From: Kitasatospora arboriphila
GTDB taxonomy: Bacteria; Actinomycetota; Actinomycetes; Mycobacteriales; Mycobacteriaceae
Assembly: GCF_000717275.1 (NCBI RefSeq)
Contig: NZ_JNYV01000008.1
Location: forward strand, 186,001 to 250,000
Reading direction: 5' to 3'
DNA length: 64,000 nt
Below the pieces are notes generated by a model, which was given only the letters and a program-made list of their open reading frames with translations, was not told the DNA's origin and did no database searches. Shown here piece after piece: positions 24,949-34,124 of the stretch (positions are counted from its first letter, which is position 1; every line of letters begins with the position of its first letter). The position numbers were made by a program, and so were the translations under genes.

Positions 24949-27507
24949 GTGAGTGCACAAGACCTCGACCCGGAATTGCGTCGCGCCCTCAAAACCATCG
25001 CACGTATGCCCCGGCTGCTGGTCGCCTCGGACTACGACGGCTGCATGGCCCCGATCGTCTCCAGGCCCGAGGACGCCCGCCCCAACACCGACTCGGTGCG
25101 CGCCATGCGTGCGCTGGCCGAGCTCGACAGCACCACCGCAGCCGTGATCTCCGGCCGCGCCCTCCGCGATCTGGCGACCCTGTCGCGGCTGCCCGCCGAG
25201 GTGCACCTGGTCGGTAGTCACGGCAGCGAGTTCGACATCGGCTTCGTGCACGAGATCACCCCGGCCGCCCACGAACTGCTCGACACCCTCGTCGTCGAGT
25301 TCCGTGCGATCGCGGCCGACTACGAGGGCGTCACGGTGGAGGCCAAGCCGGCCAGCACCGCTCTGCATGTGCGCAACGCCTCCAAGACCGACGCCGACGC
25401 CGCACTGCATCGTGCCCGCACCGGACCGGCCACCTGGGACGGGGTACAGGTCACCGAAGGCAAGTCAGTCATCGAATTGGCCGTGATCATCACCGACAAA
25501 GGTCAGGCACTCGACATCTTGCGTCACGAGGCCGGGGCCAGTGCCGCGGTCTTCTTCGGCGACGACGTCACCGACGAGAAGGCGTTCCTGCGACTGCACG
25601 GACCCGATCTGGGTGTCAAGGTCGGTGAGGGCGACTCGCTGGCGTCGTACCGCGTGGACGACACCGAACAGGTCGCCACAGCGCTGGCCTTCCTCGTCGA
25701 GGAGCGACGCACCTGGCTTCGCGGTGGCAATGCGGTCCCCATCGAGCGACTCACGATGCTCGCGTCACCACGCACCGTCGCCCTCGTCACGCCCGACGCC
25801 AAGATCTGCTGGATGTGCCATCCCGAACCCGACTCCGCAGCACTGTTCGGCAGCCTCCTGGGCACCGACGAGGCCGGCGAGTTCGCGGTCGGGCCGCCCA
25901 TCGAGCCGGGCAAGGCGGCACCCTTGCCGCTCAGCCAGCGCTACATCGACAGCACGATGACGGTCCGCACCCGGTGGGCGGGACTCGAGGTCACCGACTA
26001 TCTGCCCCACGATGTCCCGGTCGGCCGCACCGACCTCACCCGGGTCATCCGCGGCGATGTCCCGGTGCATGTTCGCTTCGCGCCCCGGCCCGAGTTCGGG
26101 CAGGCGGCCGTGCGCATCGAGACGTCCGACGAGGGGCTTCGCGTGCTCGGCTCCAACGAACCACTGGTACTCCGGTCGCCGGGAGTCACCTGGGAGATCG
26201 AGAGCGAGCGGAATCATCAGACGGCCACCGCGGTGATTGATCCGTCCCGCGGTGAGATCGTACTCGAATTGCGCTGCGGCACCGAAGATCTCGACGCCCA
26301 TCCGCTGCCCGAAGCCGAGCGACGCGCCGCGGCCGAGAGTTACTGGAGCGACTGGGCAAAGACCCTGGACCTGCCCAACGTCAAACGCGATCTGATGAAG
26401 CGTTCAGCGCTCACCTTGCGCGGGCTGGTCCACACCGACACCGGCTCGATCATGGCAGCGGCCACCACCTCGTTGCCCGAGGAGATCGGTGGAGTCCGCA
26501 ACTGGGACTACCGCTACTGCTGGCTGCGTGATGCCGCATTGACCGCGTCCGCGCTGGTCTCGGTCGGTTCGTACACCGAGGCCGAGGACTACCTCGGCTG
26601 GCTGCACCAGGTGCTCGGGACGGTCACCGGCCCCGAGTGGCTCCACCCGCTCTACACACTGGCCGGCACCGGCCTTCCCCCCGAGGCCGTGATCGACTCA
26701 CTGCCCGGATACGCAGGATCGCGTCCCGTCCGCGTCGGCAACGCCGCCAACCAGCAGGTGCAACTCGATGTGTTCGGCCCGATCGTCGACCTGATCTCCA
26801 CCCTCTCGCACGCACGCAAGGCAGCCGGTGATCCGAAACCCCTCAGGGACGAGGACTGGGATCTGGTGCGCGACATGGTCTATGCCGTCGAACGCCGGTG
26901 GACCGAACCAGACCACGGTATCTGGGAGATCCGCGGCAATCCGCGACACCACGTCTATTCCAAGGTGATGTGCTGGATGACCGTGGACCGGGCTCTCAAG
27001 CTCGGCGACGAGTTCGGCCGTCAGGTGCAACTCGGATGGCCCGTCCTGCGTGACACCATTGCGCGTCAGGTACTGCGCGACGGCTGGAACGACACCGCGC
27101 GCTCGTACACCGCGGCTTATGACGGCATCGATCTCGACGCCGCCACACTGCACATCGGGCTGTCGGGTCTGATCGATCCGTCCGATCCGCGATTCACCGC
27201 GACGGTGAACGCGACGGAGGCCGAACTGCGCAGCGGCTCAACGGTGTACCGGTACCACCACGACGACGGCCTGCCCGGCGGAGAGGGCGGCTTCCACCTG
27301 TGTGCCGCCTGGCTGATCGAGTCCTACCTGCTGATCGACAGGCGCAACGATGCTGAGGCGCTGTTCGATCAGATGGTCAAGGCCGCCGGTCCGACGGGAT
27401 TGCTGTCCGAAGAGTACGACCCGGTCGCGGAACGGTCTCTCGGCAATCATCCGCAGGCCTACAGCCACATCGGGTTACTTCGTTGCGCAAGGCTGCTCGG
27501 GGTCTGA
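24949..27507 (+). CDS. otsB: Trehalose-6-phosphate phosphatase fused to a GH15 (trehalase/glucoamylase-like) domain
   Basis: 852 aa. Residues 1-~255 are a HAD trehalose-phosphatase: nucleophile Asp28 and Asp30 in SDYDGC (Cys where Thr is usual), AVISGRALRDL, EGKSVIEL, and FFGDDVTDEKAF near 202. Residues ~262-852 are GH15: GGVRNWDYRYCWLRDA near 514, SKVMCWMTVDRAL near 670, and LLSEEYDP near 818 with the likely catalytic base, then GNHPQAYSHIGL. GH15 actinobacterial members include acid trehalases. One chain would thus make trehalose and perhaps hydrolyse it or another alpha-glucan. Confidence 0.9.
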   Translation: MSAQDLDPELRRALKTIARMPRLLVASDYDGCMAPIVSRPEDARPNTDSVRAMRALAELDSTTAAVISGRALRDLATLSRLPAEVHLVGSHGSEFDIGFVHEITPAAHELLDTLVVEFRAIAADYEGVTVEAKPASTALHVRNASKTDADAALHRARTGPATWDGVQVTEGKSVIELAVIITDKGQALDILRHEAGASAAVFFGDDVTDEKAFLRLHGPDLGVKVGEGDSLASYRVDDTEQVATALAFLVEERRTWLRGGNAVPIERLTMLASPRTVALVTPDAKICWMCHPEPDSAALFGSLLGTDEAGEFAVGPPIEPGKAAPLPLSQRYIDSTMTVRTRWAGLEVTDYLPHDVPVGRTDLTRVIRGDVPVHVRFAPRPEFGQAAVRIETSDEGLRVLGSNEPLVLRSPGVTWEIESERNHQTATAVIDPSRGEIVLELRCGTEDLDAHPLPEAERRAAAESYWSDWAKTLDLPNVKRDLMKRSALTLRGLVHTDTGSIMAAATTSLPEEIGGVRNWDYRYCWLRDAALTASALVSVGSYTEAEDYLGWLHQVLGTVTGPEWLHPLYTLAGTGLPPEAVIDSLPGYAGSRPVRVGNAANQQVQLDVFGPIVDLISTLSHARKAAGDPKPLRDEDWDLVRDMVYAVERRWTEPDHGIWEIRGNPRHHVYSKVMCWMTVDRALKLGDEFGRQVQLGWPVLRDTIARQVLRDGWNDTARSYTAAYDGIDLDAATLHIGLSGLIDPSDPRFTATVNATEAELRSGSTVYRYHHDDGLPGGEGGFHLCAAWLIESYLLIDRRNDAEALFDQMVKAAGPTGLLSEEYDPVAERSLGNHPQAYSHIGLLRCARLLGV

Positions 27508-27637
27508 CAAGCGTCGGTATCCGCCGTCGGCGGCGCCAAGTCGGTTCCAAGTGATCACCAAGCACCGCCGCGCACTGTTGTCGCATGAGCTACGCACCGC
27601 GGCACACCAGACGATTCCCACTGGCTTGTCCGGCATC

Positions 27638-27670
27638 GTCGCCGGCACCGGAAAACCCGGGGTCGGCGAC
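27638..27670. terminator. Hairpin between convergent otsB and transglutaminase genes
   Basis: A 14-bp stem (27638-27651 with 27657-27670; one mismatch and one G-U) closes a 5-nt AAAAC loop. Apart from this the 255-bp gap 27508-27762 holds only a doubtful 52-codon frame. Confidence 0.55.
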
Positions 27671-27762
27671 GCCGCCCGTCGGCCACCTCACCCGATGCAC
27701 CTCACCGTCGTGGCGGTCGTACGTCAGACCACGCTCCCGGTGATCGACGGCGCAGGCAACGA

Positions 27763-28587
27763 TCAGCGCAACTGAACCTGCTCGGCATGGTCGTCGAGGG
27801 GAAGATCACCCGAGACGACCGCGCTGACCTGGTAGCTGTTCAGCACGACGTCTCCCCCGTGGTTGTCGAGGAACGCGGTGTCGGCGGCGTCGCGACCGGT
27901 CGCGATGCGCACCAGCGATTGCCGCGGCGCCAGTCCGGTGGCGTCCACCACCACCCAGCGATCATCGATGAGCGCCTCGGCCACCGCGTGAAAGTCCATC
28001 GGCGACAAGCCCGGTGCGTACACCGCGACCAGTCGGGCCGGAATCCCCAAGGCGCGCAACAATGCGACAACGAGATGCGCGAAGTCGCGACACACACCCG
28101 CCCCCGACATCAACGTGTCGGCCGCGCCGTCGATCGGGTCGCTGGCGCCGAAGATGTACGAAATGCGTTGTCGCACGAAGTCGGTCACCGCGACCAGCTG
28201 ATCAGACGGAGAGGCGGTGGTGTCGAACTGCCCGGCCGCGAAGCCGAAGAACTTGTCCGCCTCCGCATAGCGACTGGGACGCAGGTACAGCGACGGATCG
28301 AAGCCGCCGACCCCAGCAGGATCAGCCTGCCCCAGCACGCGGGCGCGGTACTGGACGTAGAGATTGCCCGGCTCGGCATGGATCCAGTGAATCCGGTTCC
28401 CGCTGTCGCTGATGATCTCGTCGGGAACAATGGTGTTGCCGTTCAGTGTGATCGACAACTCGTCGGAGAAATCCAGCCCGGGCATCCGGGCGACCGCGAC
28501 TTGTAGCTCTATCTCGGTGGCGGCGTTCACGGCGACGTCGAGGTACATCGATACATCGCGCTGGGCTTGAGGACTAAGGTCGGCCAT
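27763..28587 (-). CDS. Transglutaminase-like cysteine peptidase family protein
   Basis: 274 aa. The N-terminal half is a beta domain (MYLDVAVNAATEIELQVAV). The transglutaminase core has the triad in GAGVCRDFAHL (Cys), DFHAVAEALI (His) and WVVVDATGLAP (Asp). No signal peptide, so cytoplasmic. The family includes peptidases and amide-bond enzymes; substrate unknown. Confidence 0.88.
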   Translation of the reverse strand: MADLSPQAQRDVSMYLDVAVNAATEIELQVAVARMPGLDFSDELSITLNGNTIVPDEIISDSGNRIHWIHAEPGNLYVQYRARVLGQADPAGVGGFDPSLYLRPSRYAEADKFFGFAAGQFDTTASPSDQLVAVTDFVRQRISYIFGASDPIDGAADTLMSGAGVCRDFAHLVVALLRALGIPARLVAVYAPGLSPMDFHAVAEALIDDRWVVVDATGLAPRQSLVRIATGRDAADTAFLDNHGGDVVLNSYQVSAVVSGDLPLDDHAEQVQLR

Positions 28588-28617
28588 GTGCGGTGGAGGG
28601 TCCTTCCGGGAGTCGCG

Positions 28618-29733
28618 TCATACCCTCGCGTCCTGCAAGGCTCCGATGGGATCAGCGTAGATCGCACCGAGCGACACCACCATCGCGGCACCCTCCTGCA
28701 CGCGCGCACCGAACCGCGGCGGCGACAACTCCATCGGCGGCAACGTGCTCGCGGCGTCGAAGGCGGCCTGCACCGGCGCCAGCCCGTGCGGGTGTTCGGC
28801 GAACACCTGGCCCGCGAGAACCACCCGGTCGGGGTTGATCAGGTCTCGCACCAGCGCGACTGCTTCGCCCAACACCCGTGCGCGCTCATCGAGGACGTCG
28901 TTCACGTTTGCCCCCGCCGCGACAGCCTGGTCGAAGACCTTGCGACCCACCACATCCTGCAGCTTTGCGTCGGCAGAACCCGACAGCAGCGGGGCCGCGA
29001 CCGGAAGGTGGCCGATGTTGCCAGGCCGACGCTGCACCCGGCCGTCGATCGTGGTGGCCAGCCCCACCGTCTCACGCACGTAGAACAGCAGGTCCACGCC
29101 GGAGCTGTCGCCTGACCCGGCCAGGAGCAACTCGGCCGCGGCCATGGCCTGCACGTGAGGGCTGACCGACACCGGGAGTCCCAGCTCGTCGGAGAGCACC
29201 TGCCCCACCGGGGCCCGTCTCCATCCGAGCTGCGCATGGTCGACGCTGCCATCGTCATAGACCTCACCGCCGACGGCCGCACCGGCCCAGAGCGGAACCC
29301 GGTGGGTGAACGACGCCGCCTCCAGCGCAGCCCGTCGGGCGATCAACGCGAGGGCCGGCCCGACGGGTCCGGTGGGTGTCGACATCGCGGCGGTCTGCAG
29401 CAGTCGGCCACCGAGGTCGGCGACGACCAACAGTGTGGACCGGGCACCGATGTGAATGGCGATTACACAGAACCGATCTCGGTCGATGGTCAGCGGGATC
29501 TTCGGTCGGCCGATGGCCCCGGCCGCGATCAGATCCGGTCGTTCGCGTACCAATCCGAGCCGCTCGAGCGCCTGCAGCTGCCGGTTGACGGTGGCTGCCG
29601 AAAGCCCGGTCGCCGAGGGCAGACGGTCACGCGTCACCGGGCCTTGGGTGCGCACCGCACGCAGGACCACCGCCGCCGCGCCGTCGCCGCGTTCGAACGA
29701 CACGGTCCGCGTGGTTCGGGATCGGGTGTTCAC
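28618..29733 (-). CDS. ROK-family transcriptional regulator
   Basis: 371 aa. An N-terminal winged helix (TRDRLPSATGLSAATVNRQL, then LERLGLVRER) precedes a ROK ATPase-like domain, but the sugar-kinase ATP and zinc motifs are weak. In M. tuberculosis the matching position is Rv0485, a ROK regulator next to the SDR Rv0484c, and here too the SDR is the divergent neighbour. Confidence 0.88.
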   Translation of the reverse strand: MNTRSRTTRTVSFERGDGAAAVVLRAVRTQGPVTRDRLPSATGLSAATVNRQLQALERLGLVRERPDLIAAGAIGRPKIPLTIDRDRFCVIAIHIGARSTLLVVADLGGRLLQTAAMSTPTGPVGPALALIARRAALEAASFTHRVPLWAGAAVGGEVYDDGSVDHAQLGWRRAPVGQVLSDELGLPVSVSPHVQAMAAAELLLAGSGDSSGVDLLFYVRETVGLATTIDGRVQRRPGNIGHLPVAAPLLSGSADAKLQDVVGRKVFDQAVAAGANVNDVLDERARVLGEAVALVRDLINPDRVVLAGQVFAEHPHGLAPVQAAFDAASTLPPMELSPPRFGARVQEGAAMVVSLGAIYADPIGALQDARV

Positions 29734-29789
29734 AGCCGACTACCGCGTCCTGGTCCCATGCTGGAGAAATCTACCGGGCACCACAGCCT

Positions 29790-29795
29790 TAGACT
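29790..29795 (+). promoter_or_regulatory. Leaderless-type -10 (TAGACT) of the SDR gene
   Basis: Ends 7 nt before ATG 29803. The hexamer is the same as for otsB-GH15. Confidence 0.5.
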
Positions 29796-29802
29796 GTCGG
29801 CC

Positions 29803-30570
29803 ATGACAATTGCAGGCAGCCCAGAGTCCAACCCTGGCGAACGCAAGGTCGCCGTAGTAACCGGTGCCAGTTCAGGCATCGGGGAGGCAACGGCCAGAGT
29901 TCTTGCCGCTCAGGGCTATCACGTGGTTGTCGGCGCCCGCAGGGTGGACCGCATCGATGCCCTCGCCGCCGAGATCGGCGGAACCGCCATCGCCCTCGAC
30001 GTCACCGACGACACATCCGTCCAGGAGTTCTGTGACCAGGTGCCCGCGGTGGAGATCCTGGTGAACAACGCCGGTGGGGCCAAGGGGCTTGCCACCGTCG
30101 CCGACGCGGACCTCGACGACTGGCGCTGGATGTGGGAGACCAACGTGCTGGGCACCCTGCGGATCACCAAGGCGCTGCTGCCCAAACTGATCGAGTCGGG
30201 CGACGGACTCATCGTCACCATCACGTCCATCGCTGCGATCGAGGCCTACGACAACGGCGCCGGATACACCTCGGCCAAGCACGCCCAGGCGCTCCTGCAT
30301 CGAACGCTCCGCCCGGAGCTGCTGGGTAAACCGGTTCGGCTGACCGAGATCCAGCCCGGCATGGTCGAGACCGAGTTCTCACTGGTCCGATTCGACGGCG
30401 ACCAGGCCAAGGCCGACTCCGTCTATGAGGGGCTGACACCTCTGACCGCCGACGACGTCGCCGAGGTGGTCGGTTTCGTCGCAAGCCGTCCCCCGCACGT
30501 CAACCTCGACACGATCCTGCTCAAACCGCGGGATCAGGCATCCGCACGCCGGAACATCAAGACCGGCTAG
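29803..30570 (+). CDS. Short-chain dehydrogenase/reductase (YdfG-like)
   Basis: 255 aa. NAD(P) motif VTGASSGIGEATARVL; Arg in VGARRVDRI suggests NADP; NNAG in LVNNAGGAKG; catalytic Ser in TSIAAIEAYDNGAG and YxxxK in GYTSAKHA. Length is normal. Syntenic with Rv0484c. Start set by the leaderless promoter. Confidence 0.92.
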   Translation: MTIAGSPESNPGERKVAVVTGASSGIGEATARVLAAQGYHVVVGARRVDRIDALAAEIGGTAIALDVTDDTSVQEFCDQVPAVEILVNNAGGAKGLATVADADLDDWRWMWETNVLGTLRITKALLPKLIESGDGLIVTITSIAAIEAYDNGAGYTSAKHAQALLHRTLRPELLGKPVRLTEIQPGMVETEFSLVRFDGDQAKADSVYEGLTPLTADDVAEVVGFVASRPPHVNLDTILLKPRDQASARRNIKTG

Positions 30571-30590
30571 ATCTTTATCCGATCAGCCGG
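30563..30590. terminator. Bidirectional hairpin between convergent SDR and Ldt genes
   Basis: CCGGCT(A)GATC and GATCAGCCGG pair over 10 bp with one bulged A and a 7-nt loop TTTATCC. The hairpin covers both stop codons. Confidence 0.55.
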
Positions 30591-31890
30591 CGGGAGGTGT
30601 GCCGGTGTTCTGCGGGGTCGGCGGGATGCCGGAGACGTCAGGGGCGTCGGTGGGTGTGGCCGGGGCGTTCTTGACCTCAGGATCCCCGCCGAGAGCCGAC
30701 ATCGACTTCCAGGTCTGCCAGTCGTAGATCCAGTCGTAGATGTCACCGTCGGCCTCGGACAACGGGATTCGGGTGTTGGTGACCTCCACCGGGTCTCCGT
30801 ACATCGCGGTGTTGAAGTACTGCTCCGCGTTCGCCAGCGACAGATTGATGCACCCGTTGGTGACGTTGGACGAACCCTGCACTCCGACGGTGTCGGGGTT
30901 GGCGTGGATGAACTCACCGTTGTTGGAGATTCGTACGGCAAATCGTTCGCGGACGTTGAAGTACCCCGCCGCCGGGTTGCTCATGTAGAAGTCTTCGTGC
31001 TTCTCGCTCACCACGTGGATGCCCGATCGGGTCACGTTGCGGTCGAGGTCGCCCTCGCCATAGCTGCAGGGCAGCGTCATCAACGTGTTGCCGTCGTTCT
31101 GGACGACGATCTGGTGCGAGTCGGCGTCCGCGAGCACCACCTGGTTGCGCCCGATCACGAAGTCACTGGTGACGTCGGCCTCGCCGTAATAGCCGTCGCC
31201 GTGGTCGAGGCCGTAGAGCTTTCCGACCATCGAGACCTTGGTGCCGGGCTGGTAGTAGTCCTTGGTACGCCAATGCACCCGCGACCCACCGTCTTCGCCG
31301 AGCCAGCCCCAGCTGCCCTCGGTCTCTGGAGTGGTGGTGACCTTCAGCGCCTGTTCGACCGCTTTCTTGTCGGTCACGACCTCATCGAACTTGATGATGA
31401 GAGGCGCAGCGACACCCACCTCTTGTCCGTCGGCGATGTTGATGACGACGCCGATCTGGTTCTGCGGGGTGACGGTGGTGAAGGTGCCGGCCACGGGAAC
31501 CGTCTGGCGGTCGTTGCCGGTTGCCGAGCCCGCCCACGTGTACTGGCCGCCGTAGCCCAGGGGCTCGGTGATGGAGAACGTCTTGCGGTCCTCGGACATG
31601 GTGCCCGCCACCACACGCCCGTTTGCGTTGGTGAGCTGGACGTCGGGGTTCAACACGCCGTCTTTGACGGTCACCGAGATCTTCCCGACCGGGGACGCAT
31701 CCGTGGAGTCGAGGGCAGGGCTGTACGACACCTCGGCGACAGGCTCTGCGGGGCCCTTCTCGCCGGAGGCAGAGGTGCCCGATTTGTCGTCGGCCGAGCA
31801 GGCTGCGGCAGTCACGCCGGCGACGCCGACGGCAAGTGCGGTGAGAGCCGAGCGCCTGGTGAGCAGCATGCGGTCACGGGGTTCGGTCAT
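30583..31890 (-). CDS. L,D-transpeptidase lipoprotein (LprQ/LdtMt5-like)
   Basis: 435 aa. Twin-arginine start LLTRRSALTALAVG with lipobox TAAC suggests a Tat lipoprotein. Two Ig-like domains follow (ISVTVKDGVLNPDVQL; VVINIADGQEV), then the YkuD catalytic domain (NQVVLADADSHQIVVQ) with FIHANPDTVG and the Cys motif TNGCINLSLAN, where the usual SHGC is SNVTNGC. The tail is Pro/Thr-rich. It makes 3-3 peptidoglycan crosslinks. In M. tuberculosis lprQ (Rv0483) is also beside murB. Confidence 0.92.
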   Translation of the reverse strand: MTEPRDRMLLTRRSALTALAVGVAGVTAAACSADDKSGTSASGEKGPAEPVAEVSYSPALDSTDASPVGKISVTVKDGVLNPDVQLTNANGRVVAGTMSEDRKTFSITEPLGYGGQYTWAGSATGNDRQTVPVAGTFTTVTPQNQIGVVINIADGQEVGVAAPLIIKFDEVVTDKKAVEQALKVTTTPETEGSWGWLGEDGGSRVHWRTKDYYQPGTKVSMVGKLYGLDHGDGYYGEADVTSDFVIGRNQVVLADADSHQIVVQNDGNTLMTLPCSYGEGDLDRNVTRSGIHVVSEKHEDFYMSNPAAGYFNVRERFAVRISNNGEFIHANPDTVGVQGSSNVTNGCINLSLANAEQYFNTAMYGDPVEVTNTRIPLSEADGDIYDWIYDWQTWKSMSALGGDPEVKNAPATPTDAPDVSGIPPTPQNTGTPPAG

Positions 31891-31969
31891 GCGTCAGACA
31901 TTACCTGCAGGCAACCATCCCAAACGACGACCAGGCCTGGTCAGCGTCCCGGGCCAGGACAGATGTCAG

Positions 31970-33028
31970 TCAGAGGCTGCAACCAACCAGGACAGGCTCG
32001 GGTTCGAGCCAGAGGCCGAATCGGGCGTGAACTCCGTCACGTACCTGCCGCGCGAGGTCGATGATGTCCGACGTCCGCGCGTTTCCCCGGTTTGTCACCG
32101 CCAGCGAATGCTTTGTCGACAGTCGGGCCGGCGCGTCCGTCCCGGGGAATCCCCGTCCGAAACCGGCCCGCTCGATGAGCCAGCCGGCTGACATCTTGAC
32201 GCCACCCTCAGCCGGAAACTGCGGCACCTTCGCGTCGTCGCCCAGTTCGTCGACGATTCTCGTCAGAACCGTTGGAAGGTGCTCCTGCGGAACGATGGGA
32301 TTGGTGAAGAACGACCCCACGCTCCAGGTGTCGTGGTCGTCCGGATCGAGAACCATCCCCTTGCTCGCTCGTAGTGCGAGCACCGCCTCCCGCACATCGG
32401 CCGCGGGTGCCCGCTCGCCTTCCTCGACTCCCAGTGTCCGGGCCAGTTCGCCGTACCGGATCGGCTGGCTGAGTCCATCTGCGTTCAGCCGGAACGACAC
32501 CCGGATCACCACCTCGTCGCTTCGACGCTTGAGGCGGCTGCTGCGGTACGCCAGCTCGAGGTCGCCGGGATCCACCCAGTTCACCGCACCCGTCCGGCGG
32601 TCCAGAAGCTGCACCGAACGCATCAGCGACCCCACCTCGACCCCGTAGGCGCCGACGTTCTGCACCGGGGTCGCACCGACGGACCCTGGAATCCCCGACA
32701 GACACTCGAGCCCACCGAGATCCCGCTCGATGCTCTGTGCCACCAGCGCATCCCAGTTCACCCCGGCATCGGCGGTCACCTGATCGTCGCCCCAGTCCAG
32801 ATCGGTACCGGCGATGCGCACCACCGTGCCGTCGAACCCGTCGTCGCCGACCACCAGGTTGGATCCGCCGCCCACCAGCAGCACCGGGGTGCCGGCCTCG
32901 TCGAGGTCGCGGACGGTGTCGATCAGCGAGTCGGCGTCGGGGCAGGTGATCACCTCGCTGGCCGGACCGCCCACACGCAGTGTGGTCATCTTTGCCAGAG
33001 GTACTCGGTTGTCGGTTTGTGTGGCCAC
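31970..33028 (-). CDS. murB: UDP-N-acetylenolpyruvoylglucosamine reductase
   Basis: 352 aa from GTG 33028; an ATG at 33052 would overlap the divergent gene start. FAD-binding MTTLRVGGPASEVI and LLVGGGSNLVVGD, then CLSGIPGSVGATPVQNVGAYG, YRSSRLKRR, and C-terminal SAGWLIERAGFGRGF with SLAVTNRGNA. Catalyses the second committed step of UDP-MurNAc synthesis. Only 22 bp separate it from the divergent DUF2505 gene, so their promoters overlap. Confidence 0.95.
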   Translation of the reverse strand: MATQTDNRVPLAKMTTLRVGGPASEVITCPDADSLIDTVRDLDEAGTPVLLVGGGSNLVVGDDGFDGTVVRIAGTDLDWGDDQVTADAGVNWDALVAQSIERDLGGLECLSGIPGSVGATPVQNVGAYGVEVGSLMRSVQLLDRRTGAVNWVDPGDLELAYRSSRLKRRSDEVVIRVSFRLNADGLSQPIRYGELARTLGVEEGERAPAADVREAVLALRASKGMVLDPDDHDTWSVGSFFTNPIVPQEHLPTVLTRIVDELGDDAKVPQFPAEGGVKMSAGWLIERAGFGRGFPGTDAPARLSTKHSLAVTNRGNARTSDIIDLARQVRDGVHARFGLWLEPEPVLVGCSL

Positions 33029-33038
33029 CCAGCAACGG

Positions 33039-33044
33039 TAGCCT
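33039..33044 (+). promoter_or_regulatory. Leaderless-type -10 (TAGCCT) of the first DUF2505 gene
   Basis: Ends 6 nt before ATG 33051 and lies in the 22-bp gap to murB. Confidence 0.5.
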
Positions 33045-33050
33045 GCACTC

Positions 33051-33545
33051 ATGGCGACCAAGTTGCACCATTCCATCGACTTCCCCTGTCCCCCGGCTCA
33101 GTTCGCTGCGGCAGTGGCCGACGAGCAGTACTGGAAAGATCTGGTGGCCAATGTCGCCGCCGACCTCTCCGACCTCGATTCGTTCACCGATGAGGGCGAC
33201 AAGGTCACCGTGGTGCTGCGACAGCGGGTCCCCGAGAAGAACCTCCCGTCGATGGTGACCAAGATCCGGCCGGGCGATCTGGAGATCACCCGCACCGTGG
33301 TGTGGTCCAAAGGCGAGGCCGCCGAAGGGGCTTTCACCGCAGTTGTCTCGGGCGCACCGGCCAAGGTCAAGGGGTCGCAGAGGCTGATCGCGACGTCCAC
33401 CGGGTGCGAGATCTCGTTCGATGGTTCGGTCGAGGTGTCCATTCCGTTTGTCGGCGGAAAGGTCGAGAAGGCCATCGCGGAGAACGTGGTGCAGCTCATC
33501 GAGGCCGAGCACGAATACACCACCGAATGGATCAACACTCACTGA
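33051..33545 (+). CDS. DUF2505 protein, copy 1 (START-like fold)
   Basis: 164 aa: ATKLHHSIDFPCPPAQFAAA, DEQYWKDLVANV, VVLRQRVPEKNLPSMVTKI, SIPFVGGKVEKAIAENVVQL. DUF2505 proteins have a helix-grip fold that may bind a hydrophobic ligand. No signal peptide. A diverged tandem copy follows 20 bp later with its own leaderless promoter. Confidence 0.88.
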   Translation: MATKLHHSIDFPCPPAQFAAAVADEQYWKDLVANVAADLSDLDSFTDEGDKVTVVLRQRVPEKNLPSMVTKIRPGDLEITRTVVWSKGEAAEGAFTAVVSGAPAKVKGSQRLIATSTGCEISFDGSVEVSIPFVGGKVEKAIAENVVQLIEAEHEYTTEWINTH

Positions 33546-33552
33546 CCGGCGT

Positions 33553-33558
33553 TACGCT
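33553..33558 (+). promoter_or_regulatory. Leaderless-type -10 (TACGCT) of the second DUF2505 gene
   Basis: Ends 7 nt before ATG 33566. Confidence 0.5.
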
Positions 33559-33565
33559 CTCCCTC

Positions 33566-34075
33566 ATGGCACGACGTCTCTCCTACTCCGCCCGGTACCA
33601 CCACCCTGCCAAAACGGTGTACGAGGCGCTCTCCTCGCGGGAGTTCTGGGACGCGCAGATGGAAGAGTTCCGCAAGCTGACGCCACAATCCGACATCGAG
33701 TCGCTCACGGTGGACGACAACGGTGTTGATCTGGTCCTCAAGCAGGTCCTACCCCGCAGCGAGCTCCCGGCGATCGCCCAGACGGTGATGAAAAAAGACA
33801 TGATCATCACCCGCAAGGAGTTCCTCGGCCCGTTCGACCCCGAGAACACCAAGGGCACCTACGACGCCTCGATCCCCGCCGGGCCCGGCAGCCTGACCGG
33901 TTGGCAGGAACTGTTCCCCACCGAGACCGGCAGCACCATCCGCAAGACCACCGAGGTCAAGGTCTACATCCCGTTCATCAACGGCAAACTCGAGCAGCTC
34001 ATGCTGGTGAACCTGGTGGACCTCTTCCGCGGCGAAGCGGAATTCACGTCGGGATGGATCGACGCCAACCTCTAG
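33566..34075 (+). CDS. DUF2505 protein, copy 2
   Basis: 169 aa: ARRLSYSARYHHPAKTVYEA, SREFWDAQMEEF, LVLKQVLPRSELPAIAQTV, YIPFINGKLEQLMLVNLVDL. Same architecture as copy 1 (IPF-GK-E pattern near the end) with low identity, so an old duplication. In M. tuberculosis Rv0481c occupies a similar place near murB. Confidence 0.88.
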   Translation: MARRLSYSARYHHPAKTVYEALSSREFWDAQMEEFRKLTPQSDIESLTVDDNGVDLVLKQVLPRSELPAIAQTVMKKDMIITRKEFLGPFDPENTKGTYDASIPAGPGSLTGWQELFPTETGSTIRKTTEVKVYIPFINGKLEQLMLVNLVDLFRGEAEFTSGWIDANL

Positions 34076-34124
34076 CCCCAAACCCGACGGCGCCATCACC
34101 AGGGGCACCACCGGGATCAATCGG

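Noticed and set aside
27585..27743. 52-codon frame in the gap after otsB
   Set aside because: Pro/Arg/Ser-rich product, overlaps the terminator hairpin, no ribosome site or promoter.
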